Assembly: GCA_009917695.1 (NCBI GenBank)
Contig: JAACJG010000002.1
Span: 186,001-250,000 of the forward strand
Length of the DNA: 64,000 nt
Direction: 5' to 3'
DNA from: Candidatus Rifleibacterium amylolyticum
Lineage (GTDB): Bacteria > Muiribacteriota > Ozemobacteria > Ozemobacterales > Ozemobacteraceae
The position numbers and the translations under genes are program-made. The first letter of the stretch is position 1. Each line of letters begins with the position of its first letter. The notes beneath the pieces are model-generated. The model ran no database searches, had not been told where the DNA came from, and worked only from the letters and a program-made list of their open reading frames with translations. Of this stretch, positions 46,601 through 54,570 are shown piece after piece.

Positions 46601-46645
46601 TGTAATGAAGATCATTGTAAAAAACAGACTTCTATGAAGGCTCAT
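43595..46645 (-). CDS. Membrane class III nucleotide cyclase, C2-like half (pair 3)
   Basis: A 1016-residue protein, second in its operon; the start overlaps the upstream stop by 4 nt (ATGA) and has GGAGG. Spans lie at about 7-24, 318-340, 352-368 and 736-756, then HAMP (SFTGPLEHLLWGLNCIEAGN) and the cyclase domain from about 840. Asp848 is present (ILFADFDGF), but the second metal ligand is Glu892 (DKVVGEKLLIVF in place of GD). Lys888, Thr955, Asn962 and Arg966 are intact (NTVIGDPVNVAARM). The Glu could still bind metal weakly, so activity alone is not excluded. It supplies exactly what its partner at 46642 lacks. Confidence 0.9.
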   Translation of the reverse strand: MSLHRSLFFTMIFITILALAFRLESRLVTDERMATNQMVQAIQYNNRVRQEANIYSTVQNTFSRFRDLVSNNHMALFRYGWAPDFVEKSLPPYSLAIAIADGKGNLLNSADLRGETNPEFLARFLAIDDLKTRNYKEDVFFNPKYEELCKECDDLLHEYIGDPVDKIVFMQMRAGRMATFRSAERCVGVYWDKLTVANGQLVYFFCRIDLHKMSALHVFKTIAETESVGNFAAAFFDGRSGEFVAGNSLQIAKKKSETDYVNQVCRDFIGKAGNNRHMRTEMFRHGSLAVVIGREVTGTPFFPVVIARLQGLSDARSTQIYRLLAFAGVCLVFLVFVQTVVFGRGLKLSVGKVLILASLFAIFMPFMMGRSIFQLILREASASERLKIERNLHNTLTGIDSGIRLYNANLFQSFLKSFAHPDTIRSLKEAREQQALYENSPAERANIDLKAHDQDVLNIAERAFAPFISSYKTSGDPGRRANAILVMGPNGFLRYYDRFKREVVGHSAESRNDSMFMLLNMYRKTIEKFFARDEFVPGLLESKKTASAEAIEKAMYDEIKKHIITSFGNERFYEIFSRLEGLSSMRTSVGTTLFTVFPLRIGGLIEYFCGVGWDEYAIGESYLKNAFAEIINVNNDSRKLVSLLDIFDPAAFIAADPVLVQAFSGFRAESFFSQDTESPRLSTLIRSASRNRRITRYVGTGDEKAIYQALPGRYLGLYTVGGRQDTSYLDRIEFWRSVIFMSGLIVFLIFAVLAAINISRSFTGPLEHLLWGLNCIEAGNYEVKLKDSREDEFGSISRAFNRMVKGLRERNALGSFVSESVRRLASNPELFEKARQGSEAKFTILFADFDGFSEFATTADEKAVQRKLEFSLERFFRYADEYGGEVDKVVGEKLLIVFSHERHGKKNAAVAAIKLAKRILHDFKADPDIKPVFGINSGRVISGIIGTPEVRIDNTVIGDPVNVAARMCSLANSESMPIIISGAVRDCLGSSYPVKPVSIERIRGKKQEVEVFNLVV

Positions 46646-49533
46646 AAGCTGCCTCCAGTTTTGCTTACCATTTCATACGCGTCTTCATCGTCGAGTTTGA
46701 CGTACGAGTAGCTGCCCCTGGTCAAGGCATGGACTTTATCTGAGACGATCACCTTTGAATAGCGGCCTCTTTTGGAAAAGGCCTCGAGTGTCTCTGCTTT
46801 GATGCGTGCTTCGCCAATGACAAGATACTCGTAACGACTTCCGGCTTTAACTGTGCCAGAAAGCAGATGCCCAACCTCTATGCCGACACCGAACGCATAA
46901 GCGAAACGCCCTTCTGCCACTCGTTGCCCGCAGATCTGACTTTGTTTTTCGATCATGGCAGAAGCGGCGTGCATTGCTGCTTCTGCTGCTTCACCCAAAC
47001 TTTCACCGTAAAAAATTGCGATTATGGCATCGCCAACAAACTGTTCGATCATTCCACCCTGTTTTTTGATACAGGCAGACATGGCGCTGAGATGCTCGTT
47101 CAGCATCGTAACAATTTCACGAACCGGATAACGCTCGCTGAGAGTCGTGAATGAACGGATATCCGAACAGAGTATCGCGCCAAAACGACCTTCCATAACC
47201 TTGTGGCCGGCTTTTTCATCCATGGCAACCTGCTGATCAAGAGAAGCTGAGACAAAACGACCAAGGTTTCGTCTTTCTCTGATTCCGTCAACCATCTTGT
47301 CGAAAGCCGTGCTGAGCCGGCCGAGCTCATCTTCACGATTCAATCTCAGCTGTTTTGAGTAATCTTCGGCCGAAATCTGCGTCAAACCGTTTTCTACATC
47401 GACCAGCGGCTTTACCAGATACTCTGCGGTCAGGCGTGAAATTAAAAAAACCGGGATCGCCATAAGAACGACCAGAAATGACAGAATCATTTCCTGCTGA
47501 TAGGCACGCAGGCGAAAGTTCTTGAAAAAAACCATGTTGGCAAGAATGAACGGCCCTGATTTAACACAGGGATGAACCACCATAAGATGGTCTTCGTTCT
47601 GCTCGGCCATGCTGGTCCGGTTTACAGCTGCCAGCTCGATAAGATGCCCGGCCCTGCTGCTTATAAGTCTTTCATCTCTGCTTCCGGCCGCCGGTAAAAT
47701 TATATTCGAGCGTGAACCTTTTATTTCAGCAATAGCATAAATATTGTCGGCAAAGATATTCTGCAAACTGATTACAGACTCGAGCAGATATTGTTTGAAT
47801 GCGCGTGAAATGCTTACTCTAAACATATACCAGTTGCGAACAAGGCCGTCTTTCAGCAAAAAATTCTGATAAACAAAATACTTTTCATCACTGAAATCAA
47901 CGAATTCAAGGTCGCCGCGATTAGAAAGGAAATAACGCATTACCTCTTTGCCACTGCGACCTCTGAACATTTGTAAATCAGGTTCTTCACCAGACATAAC
48001 CTGCGGTGAAATACTGAAACAGGCCTTTCTGATCCAGCCACCGTACATGTTAAATGTCGCCAGTTCGCGCGACTCTGAGAACTCGGAATCTGAAAACCTG
48101 TAGAGTCGAGATTCGATACTGGCAACGTCGGGAGGATAAAGATAGGCTGCATCGATTTTTAAACCGGCTTCAACAAATTTGCCAGGTAAAGCTGCCATGG
48201 CCGAGTCCCATTTATCTGCATTCCATTCGGTCAGCGATGAAATCCAGTCAGGATCGTTCTCCAATCGCGAGCAAAAATTGTGATACTCGGTCAGCAGCTC
48301 TTCTCCGGAGGTATCAGCTTCTTCCAGCTGCTGTACCGCATCTTTGATCGCTTCCTGTTCAATTCTGTAGGCCGAGGCATCAACATGAAAAAGCCCTGCT
48401 ACATAAAAAACCAGCAGCGGCAGAATACCGACAACCATAAAAGTCAAAGTCAGCCAGGCTTTAAGACTTATACCGACAGGATTACCACTGATCATTACTC
48501 TGGTGAACACAAGAATCCAGGCAGTATAGAAAAACAGACGAAGAACGAAGCTGAAAAATGGCTCACGATAATCACTAACCGGATTACCCCGGCTCATTAC
48601 CCAGATTTCGTAAGGCACGGCGTAATCAAGGAATTCGCGCATGATTCGAAGACCACGATAATTCACGAATTTTCCGGGGGGCAACTTGCGGTCACGACTG
48701 ACACCAGATTCTTCAAGCTCTTTTATGCAGAGCGCTATCCTGCTACGTTGTTCCTGGTTCAGATAATCATCATAAATTGGTGTGAGATCACGACTGGCAT
48801 GTCGCAAAGGCACAAGAACAGAGCTCACCGAACTGTAGCGCTGACCGAGGAGACTTCCGGCAAACCTCATTGATTCAACACGAGTCACTACTGATGGAGA
48901 AAAGATCATCATAAATATCAGCCGCTGGCCAGAAGGCATGGTTATACTGTCCCAGATCGTTAAAACTGATTTGCCCTCATAAACTGCCGCCGATATCTTG
49001 CCTGCCCGCGAGTTTCTGACAAGTTCAAAGTCGAGAACTTCGCCAAAAGCCCCGCGAACACTTGCATTGAGACTGTTCAACTCACTGCTTGCATAGCTGT
49101 CCTGAGGCTTACTCAAGCCATCGAGAATTCTTTTGAAAAATCTCTGCTTAACTCGTGTATAGCCATCGCCTTCGAACATCTTCACCGAATTTTTGCCGAC
49201 AACTCCGGCATAAATATGTTCTGGCATAAACTTTTTCGGGAAAAATCGTCTCATTTCATGCATGAATACTGCGCCATCGACCTGAGAGTCCTTGGCATAG
49301 CCGCCCAAACTCTTGTTCAGCAGAAAAAATCGCCTGGCGATCTGCATTTCAAGAGACCACAGCGATCTGTACAGCTGTAGATAGTTGCTCGCCAACTGTT
49401 CCCAGCGCGTAATTTCGCGCTCTTTATGAATATTGTTGCGTTGATGCTGGTTGTATTCCAGCAGACCAAATGGCAGCAAGGTCAAAACGAAAGCGAAAAT
49501 CAAAGGCAGAGCCATGCTCAGGCGTCGCTTCAT
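46642..49533 (-). CDS. Membrane class III nucleotide cyclase, C1-like half (pair 3)
   Basis: A 963-residue protein, first in the two-gene operon. Spans lie at about 5-25, 332-350, 359-381 and 681-702, with HAMP (LVKPLVDVENGLTQISAEDY) and a cyclase domain from about 785. Both metal aspartates are kept (Asp791 in ILCSDIRSFTTL, Asp835 in QFVGDAIIAIF). All four residues of the other half are lost: Lys is Gln831, Thr is Leu904, Asn is Ile911 and Arg is Thr915 (YLVIGEARIKAETLE). This is the most extreme of the six. A homodimer cannot be active by the known mechanism, but pairing with the next gene product would give one complete site. Confidence 0.9.
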   Translation of the reverse strand: MKRRLSMALPLIFAFVLTLLPFGLLEYNQHQRNNIHKEREITRWEQLASNYLQLYRSLWSLEMQIARRFFLLNKSLGGYAKDSQVDGAVFMHEMRRFFPKKFMPEHIYAGVVGKNSVKMFEGDGYTRVKQRFFKRILDGLSKPQDSYASSELNSLNASVRGAFGEVLDFELVRNSRAGKISAAVYEGKSVLTIWDSITMPSGQRLIFMMIFSPSVVTRVESMRFAGSLLGQRYSSVSSVLVPLRHASRDLTPIYDDYLNQEQRSRIALCIKELEESGVSRDRKLPPGKFVNYRGLRIMREFLDYAVPYEIWVMSRGNPVSDYREPFFSFVLRLFFYTAWILVFTRVMISGNPVGISLKAWLTLTFMVVGILPLLVFYVAGLFHVDASAYRIEQEAIKDAVQQLEEADTSGEELLTEYHNFCSRLENDPDWISSLTEWNADKWDSAMAALPGKFVEAGLKIDAAYLYPPDVASIESRLYRFSDSEFSESRELATFNMYGGWIRKACFSISPQVMSGEEPDLQMFRGRSGKEVMRYFLSNRGDLEFVDFSDEKYFVYQNFLLKDGLVRNWYMFRVSISRAFKQYLLESVISLQNIFADNIYAIAEIKGSRSNIILPAAGSRDERLISSRAGHLIELAAVNRTSMAEQNEDHLMVVHPCVKSGPFILANMVFFKNFRLRAYQQEMILSFLVVLMAIPVFLISRLTAEYLVKPLVDVENGLTQISAEDYSKQLRLNREDELGRLSTAFDKMVDGIRERRNLGRFVSASLDQQVAMDEKAGHKVMEGRFGAILCSDIRSFTTLSERYPVREIVTMLNEHLSAMSACIKKQGGMIEQFVGDAIIAIFYGESLGEAAEAAMHAASAMIEKQSQICGQRVAEGRFAYAFGVGIEVGHLLSGTVKAGSRYEYLVIGEARIKAETLEAFSKRGRYSKVIVSDKVHALTRGSYSYVKLDDEDAYEMVSKTGGSL

Positions 49534-49600
49534 TAAGACCTTTCTCCCCCCATAGAATGTTTATAGCAGCCATGGTAAAACAAATTCGCCAGATTATCCA

Positions 49601-49624
49601 GTTATCATTGTCGTTATCATTATC
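49601..49624. repeat. Short GTTATC-type microsatellite
   Basis: GTTATCATTGTCGTTATCAT followed by TATC, a degenerate 12-nt unit, in the gap between divergent genes. It resembles the hexamer tracts at 14171-14480. Confidence 0.5.
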
Positions 49625-49704
49625 TTTCTGCCAGCTTGATATCAACCTTTACAAACCGGCAAAAAAAATATAGATTCAGGATAGTCTAACAAGGAAAGCC
49701 GATA

Positions 49705-50196
49705 ATGATTAACATCTTAAAAAGCCTGTCGGTCATGCTCGTAATCCTGCTGGCCATGTCTGTTGCCGGCTGTTGCGGCAAGAAAATGCCGGTGCTTGAA
49801 GAAGCGGGCAAAGCCTATCTTGAAGGTGATTACCGCAAGGCGGTACTCATGTTTCTACCCGAAGCTGAAGATGGCAACCCGGAAGCCCAGGTCAATATCG
49901 CCTTCATGTATTACTGCGGCATGCACGTCGAAAAAGACCACAGTGTCGCAGCTGAATGGTATCGTAAAGCAGCTGAGCGCAATAACGTAACCGCCCAGTT
50001 CAGTCTCGGCACCCTTTATGAAAACGGTGAGGGAGTTAACCGCGACTTCGAAGAAGCTTATTTCTGGTATAGCCTGGCAGAAAAACAGGGTGACAAAGAT
50101 GCGCAGCGACTGCGACGCGAAGTCGAGCAACGCCTTTCTGCCGCCCAGATCAGCAGTGTAAAAGCTCGACTTGCCGCCTGGAAACCAGTACAATAA
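49705..50196 (+). CDS. Sel1-repeat lipoprotein
   Basis: A 163-residue protein with AAGGAAAG before its ATG. The signal [14 protein letters not shown] ends in the lipobox VAGC (lipidated Cys at about 23). Three Sel1-like helical repeats follow: [40 protein letters not shown], then [20 protein letters not shown]. Sel1 repeats are scaffolds for protein contacts in envelope or signalling complexes. It lies divergent from the third cyclase pair and 31 nt before a glycosyltransferase gene on the same strand. Confidence 0.85.
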   Translation: MINILKSLSVMLVILLAMSVAGCCGKKMPVLEEAGKAYLEGDYRKAVLMFLPEAEDGNPEAQVNIAFMYYCGMHVEKDHSVAAEWYRKAAERNNVTAQFSLGTLYENGEGVNRDFEEAYFWYSLAEKQGDKDAQRLRREVEQRLSAAQISSVKARLAAWKPVQ

Positions 50197-50227
50197 ATAC
50201 TCTAATACGAAGCATACAGAGGACACA

Positions 50228-50947
50228 ATGAAACTTTCCGTCGTCATTCCAGTTTACAATGAAGAAAGCACCGTTGAAACAATAGTCGATCTCGTCACCA
50301 GGGCTCCGCTCAGCATAGAAAAAGAGCTGATTCTCGTCGACGACTGCTCAACCGACAATACCCGCAGTATCATCGAAACAAGACTGACCGGTAAAGTTGC
50401 CAAAACCATCTTTCACGAAAGAAATCAGGGCAAGGGTGCGGCACTCAGAACCGGCTTCGCCGCGGCCACTGGCGACATAGTAATAGTTCAGGATGCCGAC
50501 CTCGAGTATAACCCCAACGAATTTCAGCGCCTCATTGACCCAATTCTGGCCGGCAAAGCCGATGTCGTCTATGGCTCACGTTTTGTCAGCGGTGAACCGC
50601 ATCGCGTCCTCTATTTCTGGCACTCGGTCGGCAATCAATTGCTGACCTTGCTATCGAACATGTTTTCCGATCTCAATCTGACCGACATGGAAACCTGTTA
50701 CAAGGCTTTCCGCCGCGAAATTATCGCCGGTATCGAAATTGAAGAAAACCGCTTCGGCTTTGAGCCCGAAATTACCGCCAAAATCGCACGCATAAAAGGT
50801 ATTCGTATCTACGAAACCGGCATATCATACAGTGGCCGCACTTATGAAGAAGGCAAAAAAATAGGCTGGCGAGATGGTGTCGCCGCGCTCTGGTGCATAC
50901 TAAAATACAATCTGCGCCAGGCACGCAAAGCCAGGCGCAGAGATTAG
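50228..50947 (+). CDS. Family 2 glycosyltransferase (dolichyl-phosphate mannose synthase-like)
   Basis: A 239-residue protein from the ATG at 50228 (GAGGACACA upstream). The GT-A fold is clear: [57 protein letters not shown], then the metal-binding [19 protein letters not shown] and [13 protein letters not shown] complete the pattern of soluble polyprenyl-phosphate glycosyltransferases (DPM1/GtrB-like). There are no C-terminal membrane spans. It probably charges a lipid carrier or extends an envelope glycan. Sugar and acceptor cannot be predicted. Confidence 0.9.
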   Translation: MKLSVVIPVYNEESTVETIVDLVTRAPLSIEKELILVDDCSTDNTRSIIETRLTGKVAKTIFHERNQGKGAALRTGFAAATGDIVIVQDADLEYNPNEFQRLIDPILAGKADVVYGSRFVSGEPHRVLYFWHSVGNQLLTLLSNMFSDLNLTDMETCYKAFRREIIAGIEIEENRFGFEPEITAKIARIKGIRIYETGISYSGRTYEEGKKIGWRDGVAALWCILKYNLRQARKARRRD

Positions 50948-50967
50948 CTGAAAGAACGCGGCCGGGT

Positions 50968-51903
50968 TCAGCCGTCGTGAGTTATTTTTGTAATCAGTTC
51001 CTTAAGAACTGCCTCAGCGCGATCATGCTCGATCTGACAGGTGCCAGCAGCATGATGCCCACCACCACCGTATTTGAGCATAAGCTCGCCGATATTGGTT
51101 TTTGAACTGCGGTTGACAATCGACTTGCCAACGGCAAAAACAGTATTCTGCTTCTGAAAACCCCAGAGAATGTGAATCGAAATATTGCAATGCGGATTGA
51201 GAGCATAAATCATAAAGCGATTGCCGGCATGAATGACTTCTTCGTCACGCAGATCGAGAACTATAAGATTTTTGTAGATTTTTGAGCAGCGGCGCAGCTG
51301 CTCCCTGAACAGCTCTTCCTGTTCGAAATACAGATCGACACGGGCCTTTACATCAGGCATTTCCATGATTTCTTCGATGCTCATATCCTTGCAACAGTCG
51401 ATCAGATCCATCATCAGCTGGTAGTTTGAAATACGGAAAGTCCTGAAGCGTCCAAGACCGGTACGTGGATCCATCAGGTAATTGAGCAGAACCCAGCCAG
51501 AGGGTTTGAGAATCTCGTCGACACTGAACTGAGCGGCATCTGCCTTATCGACCGCTTCCATCATATCTTCGGCGATTTTGGGAAAGCGCTCGCGCCCGCC
51601 GTAATAGTTGTAAACCACTCTGGCCGCAGACATGGCGTCAGGCTCGATAATATGGTTGTCGCGCTGCCCCTCGTTGCGTATCGTTTCACTCAGGTGATGG
51701 TCGAAAACCAGATGAGCGCCGGCAACATAAGGCAGGTTGGTGGTGATATCGCGTTCGTTGATCTCAACCTTGCCATCCTGCATGTCCTTCGGATGCACAA
51801 ACTTGATATCATCGATCATGTTCATATCTTTAAAGAGTACGGCACAGACGAGCCCATCAAAATCACTGCGGGTCACCAGACGATATTTTTTTCCCTCTGT
51901 CAT
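50968..51903 (-). CDS. DHH/DHHA1-family phosphoesterase
   Basis: A 311-residue protein from the ATG at 51901-51903, where GGAG lies seven nt upstream; a start 42 nt earlier has no ribosome site. The N-terminus has LVTRSDFDGLVCAVLFKD (metal Asp motif), HLVFDHHLSE (the DHH motif) and later a DHHA1 domain ending in KYGGGGHHAAGTCQIEHDRA. The family includes RecJ, NrnA nano-RNase/pAp phosphatase, cyclic-di-AMP phosphodiesterases and exopolyphosphatase-like proteins. The standalone size and lack of sensory domains fit an NrnA-like or exopolyphosphatase-like enzyme. A link to the nearby cyclic-nucleotide genes is speculative. Confidence 0.85.
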   Translation of the reverse strand: MTEGKKYRLVTRSDFDGLVCAVLFKDMNMIDDIKFVHPKDMQDGKVEINERDITTNLPYVAGAHLVFDHHLSETIRNEGQRDNHIIEPDAMSAARVVYNYYGGRERFPKIAEDMMEAVDKADAAQFSVDEILKPSGWVLLNYLMDPRTGLGRFRTFRISNYQLMMDLIDCCKDMSIEEIMEMPDVKARVDLYFEQEELFREQLRRCSKIYKNLIVLDLRDEEVIHAGNRFMIYALNPHCNISIHILWGFQKQNTVFAVGKSIVNRSSKTNIGELMLKYGGGGHHAAGTCQIEHDRAEAVLKELITKITHDG

Positions 51904-52048
51904 TCCAGTCTCCAGTTCAACAATTTTATGCAGGTAATTTACCATGACACAGCGCCAATTTCCACATTTTCAATCAGACAGCCAGCGCGGCTTGCCTTAA
52001 ATATGGCAAGATAGTAGACTGTTCGCGACATAGAGATTGGGGAGCAAG

Positions 52049-54109
52049 ATGACAGACAGCAGAGGAAGATTTAATCAACATGGCATCGCCATGTTTTCTG
52101 CGATTTTTGTGCTGCTGATTATTGCTGTCCTGGCCATGCAGCTGCATTTTTTTGCGCGCCAGGCAAAATCCAATGCCTTTCGCTTTCAGACGTCGGAAGT
52201 AGCCCGCCAGATCGCTGCCGCCGCCATGGAAGAAGCCTTCGCCCATGTTCTCGCTGCCAGCGAAATGCCTGACGCCAATTTTTACCGACGTATGGTTGAC
52301 CGCTCTGGCGATATCGACTGTAGCCGCCTTGCGCCCGGACAGAAAAATCTGCCAGGCGTAGAAATACCGCTTGAATTGACGCAAAAACAGACCGCATGCA
52401 TGGAAACTGCCTCCAGATTCTCGGTCAGTGCAACTGCCCGTATCATTGATTTTCGCGGCAATGACATGTCAGACACCAGCTATTACGGTCAGGAAGGCGT
52501 TGGTACTCTTGAGCTCAAAGTCGTCGTCGAGCCCCGCGATAAATTCAGAGATGTTATCAAAAGCGGCTGTGCCATGACCAGACATCATGACTACAAGGTT
52601 GTCGCCATTGTTGCCAGGCGCGACAACAACAGACAACGAGATGGCTACGCCGGCAGCTACGTTCTTGACTACGCATTGTTTCTTCGCAACGGTCAGGAAG
52701 AATTCGACAATTCTGCCGGTACCAGCCTCAACCCTTTGCGGCATCACCTGATAATCAGCCAGGGCAGCCCTGAACCGGCAAAATTCGGCAAGGTGCTGTT
52801 CGGCAACAAGCCTGGACAAAGCGTCTATCTCAATATCGACAGTAACCGCATGCATTTTGTGCCGGCGCCACACCAGAAAGAATTTCTCTACAATCCAGCT
52901 GACCAGCAGATTTTCAGGCTGCTGCCTGATTTTTTTACTGCGGTAAAACGCCTGGCAGCTCCCATGTTTCCTGATATAGAGCTGTCTTATGACAATTTCG
53001 TGATGACCAACTTCGCTGCTGACTTTCTTCTTGAACGGCTGCCCGTCTGCACCAGCGACTTTGCCGCAGATGACTCTCTGGCCAGCATGATAGAAATTAG
53101 AAATGCCCTGACGTTAAAGCGCTGGCCGGCGATCAGCGACCCACTACAACAGGAAAGTGGCGCTGGATTGGTGATTGAACCAGAAGAACATCTTGCACAG
53201 ATACTCGAAGGCGATGTACGGCAGCGATTTTTACAGATTGTCAGTCTGTTTATCGAGCTCGCCGACGCCCGCATTTTTGCGGGGCCAGGTGGCGAAACCG
53301 ATCTCGACAGCCGACGTATCGACGACCGCAAACTGCTCGAAGACTTTTCGACACGCAAGTTTGCCTGCTTCGATCCCGAGAATTTCAGTGGCAGACAGCC
53401 ATATGGAGTTGATTCTGATTATCTGCGCTCACACATTTATCGCGACATCAGAGACGAAAATATCTTCTCGCGGCTTGACACCACCTGCTCTTACCAGTTG
53501 TCACCAGCGTCTCCGCTTCCTCAGCCGGTATTTTATCTCAAGCGCTGGGCCGGTCGCATCGAAGATCCGTCTCTCGCAGCCGTCCCCTTCGCCCACATCA
53601 ATCTCTGGGCGAGGCAGCGCCTTTCCAGAAAACAACTTGAAGAATTCGGCATATATGATGCAACCCGGAAAATACTCAGACTACGCGGTATAATAAATTG
53701 CCGCGAGCCCATCGTTCTTGGTAACGAGGGCGAAATCGAGGTTGAGGGTTGCGGTATACTCATAGCGCCAGGCATACGTATAGAAAATGGCATCAGAAAA
53801 TCTCAGAAAAAAGAAAGTATCTGCGTTCTGGCTACTCGTGGCCAGCCAATCATAGTCAATACCGATCGCAGAATCGAGGCGTCTCTGGTAAGCATGGGCA
53901 TTCTCGACCGCAACGGCCATATCAGAGCCAGCCGCCGCCTTGACCTTTTTGGTGCCCTGGCGGTCGATCAACTGGCAATTGAACGCTGGGCACCCGAGGT
54001 CGAGCATCGCATCACTTATGACCCCGCTCTCAAACGCGAGCACGATCTCTATCAAATCAACATCTCACGCTGGACAACCTTTGAGCGGGTTCTGGAGAGC
54101 GAAGAATGA
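52049..54109 (+). CDS. Large PilX/GspK-like prepilin-associated membrane protein
   Basis: A 686-residue protein from the ATG at 52049, with GGGGAG upstream. The N-terminus NQHGIAMFSAIFVLLIIAVL has a Gly followed by a hydrophobic stretch without Glu at position +5, as in PilX/GspK-type minor pilins. The rest is a large extracytoplasmic region without recognised domains. The C-terminal third (AVPFAHINLWARQRLSRKQL, then IVLGNEGEIEVEGCGILIAP) is strand-rich and recalls bactofilin-like or assembly-surface folds. It overlaps the next prepilin gene by 4 nt, so the three genes form an operon. Function as a pseudopilin-complex component is inferred from position. Confidence 0.65.
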   Translation: MTDSRGRFNQHGIAMFSAIFVLLIIAVLAMQLHFFARQAKSNAFRFQTSEVARQIAAAAMEEAFAHVLAASEMPDANFYRRMVDRSGDIDCSRLAPGQKNLPGVEIPLELTQKQTACMETASRFSVSATARIIDFRGNDMSDTSYYGQEGVGTLELKVVVEPRDKFRDVIKSGCAMTRHHDYKVVAIVARRDNNRQRDGYAGSYVLDYALFLRNGQEEFDNSAGTSLNPLRHHLIISQGSPEPAKFGKVLFGNKPGQSVYLNIDSNRMHFVPAPHQKEFLYNPADQQIFRLLPDFFTAVKRLAAPMFPDIELSYDNFVMTNFAADFLLERLPVCTSDFAADDSLASMIEIRNALTLKRWPAISDPLQQESGAGLVIEPEEHLAQILEGDVRQRFLQIVSLFIELADARIFAGPGGETDLDSRRIDDRKLLEDFSTRKFACFDPENFSGRQPYGVDSDYLRSHIYRDIRDENIFSRLDTTCSYQLSPASPLPQPVFYLKRWAGRIEDPSLAAVPFAHINLWARQRLSRKQLEEFGIYDATRKILRLRGIINCREPIVLGNEGEIEVEGCGILIAPGIRIENGIRKSQKKESICVLATRGQPIIVNTDRRIEASLVSMGILDRNGHIRASRRLDLFGALAVDQLAIERWAPEVEHRITYDPALKREHDLYQINISRWTTFERVLESEE

Positions 54110-54570
54110 GAAGAAATGGTTTCACGCTCATCGAAATAGTATTTGCCATGGCGATTCTGGCGGTGGCGGCACTTTCAATGTTCATGCTCAACCGTTCATC
54201 AAACCAGCAGGCTATGGACTCATACTACGAATTTCTCGCCTTCAGCCTGGCGCGTGAGCCAATCGAGGTCTTTCGCGGCTTTGGCTATGACAGTCTGCGC
54301 ATGATTGTCGATGGCAATGTTTCACCGCCGGCGGGATACAAAATAAACAGCATGCAGGATCTTGATTTCGACCCGTTTTCACCAATACAGTATCCGGCTG
54401 AGGCAACCATGTTCAAACGCCTGATCGAGCTTAAACCTGTCAGTCATGGCAACCTCAACGCCATACAGATAAAAGTTACCGTAGCCGCCAGAAGCAGCAG
54501 TCGCATCGAGGTCTGGATGAAAAACCGCGCAGTGACTCTTGAATCTTTGATTCTGGAGCGCCCACGATGA
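54106..54570 (+). CDS. Prepilin-like protein (type IV pilus / type II secretion)
   Basis: A 154-residue protein starting MRRNGFTLIEIVFAMAILAV, a class III signal: Gly before the cleavage point, Phe at +1 and Glu at +5, then a hydrophobic helix. Such proteins are processed by the PilD peptidase and assemble into pili or pseudopili. The rest (about 30-154) is a short alpha/beta domain with no specific motif. It overlaps the genes on both sides by 4 nt. The small size fits a minor pseudopilin (GspI/GspJ-like). Confidence 0.85.
   Translation: MRRNGFTLIEIVFAMAILAVAALSMFMLNRSSNQQAMDSYYEFLAFSLAREPIEVFRGFGYDSLRMIVDGNVSPPAGYKINSMQDLDFDPFSPIQYPAEATMFKRLIELKPVSHGNLNAIQIKVTVAARSSSRIEVWMKNRAVTLESLILERPR

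Noticed and set aside
23909-49533. Decayed, non-functional cyclase pseudogenes
   Set aside because: All six frames are intact over about 1000 codons, substitutions are confined to complementary positions, and two are shared between paralogues. Decay would not give this pattern.
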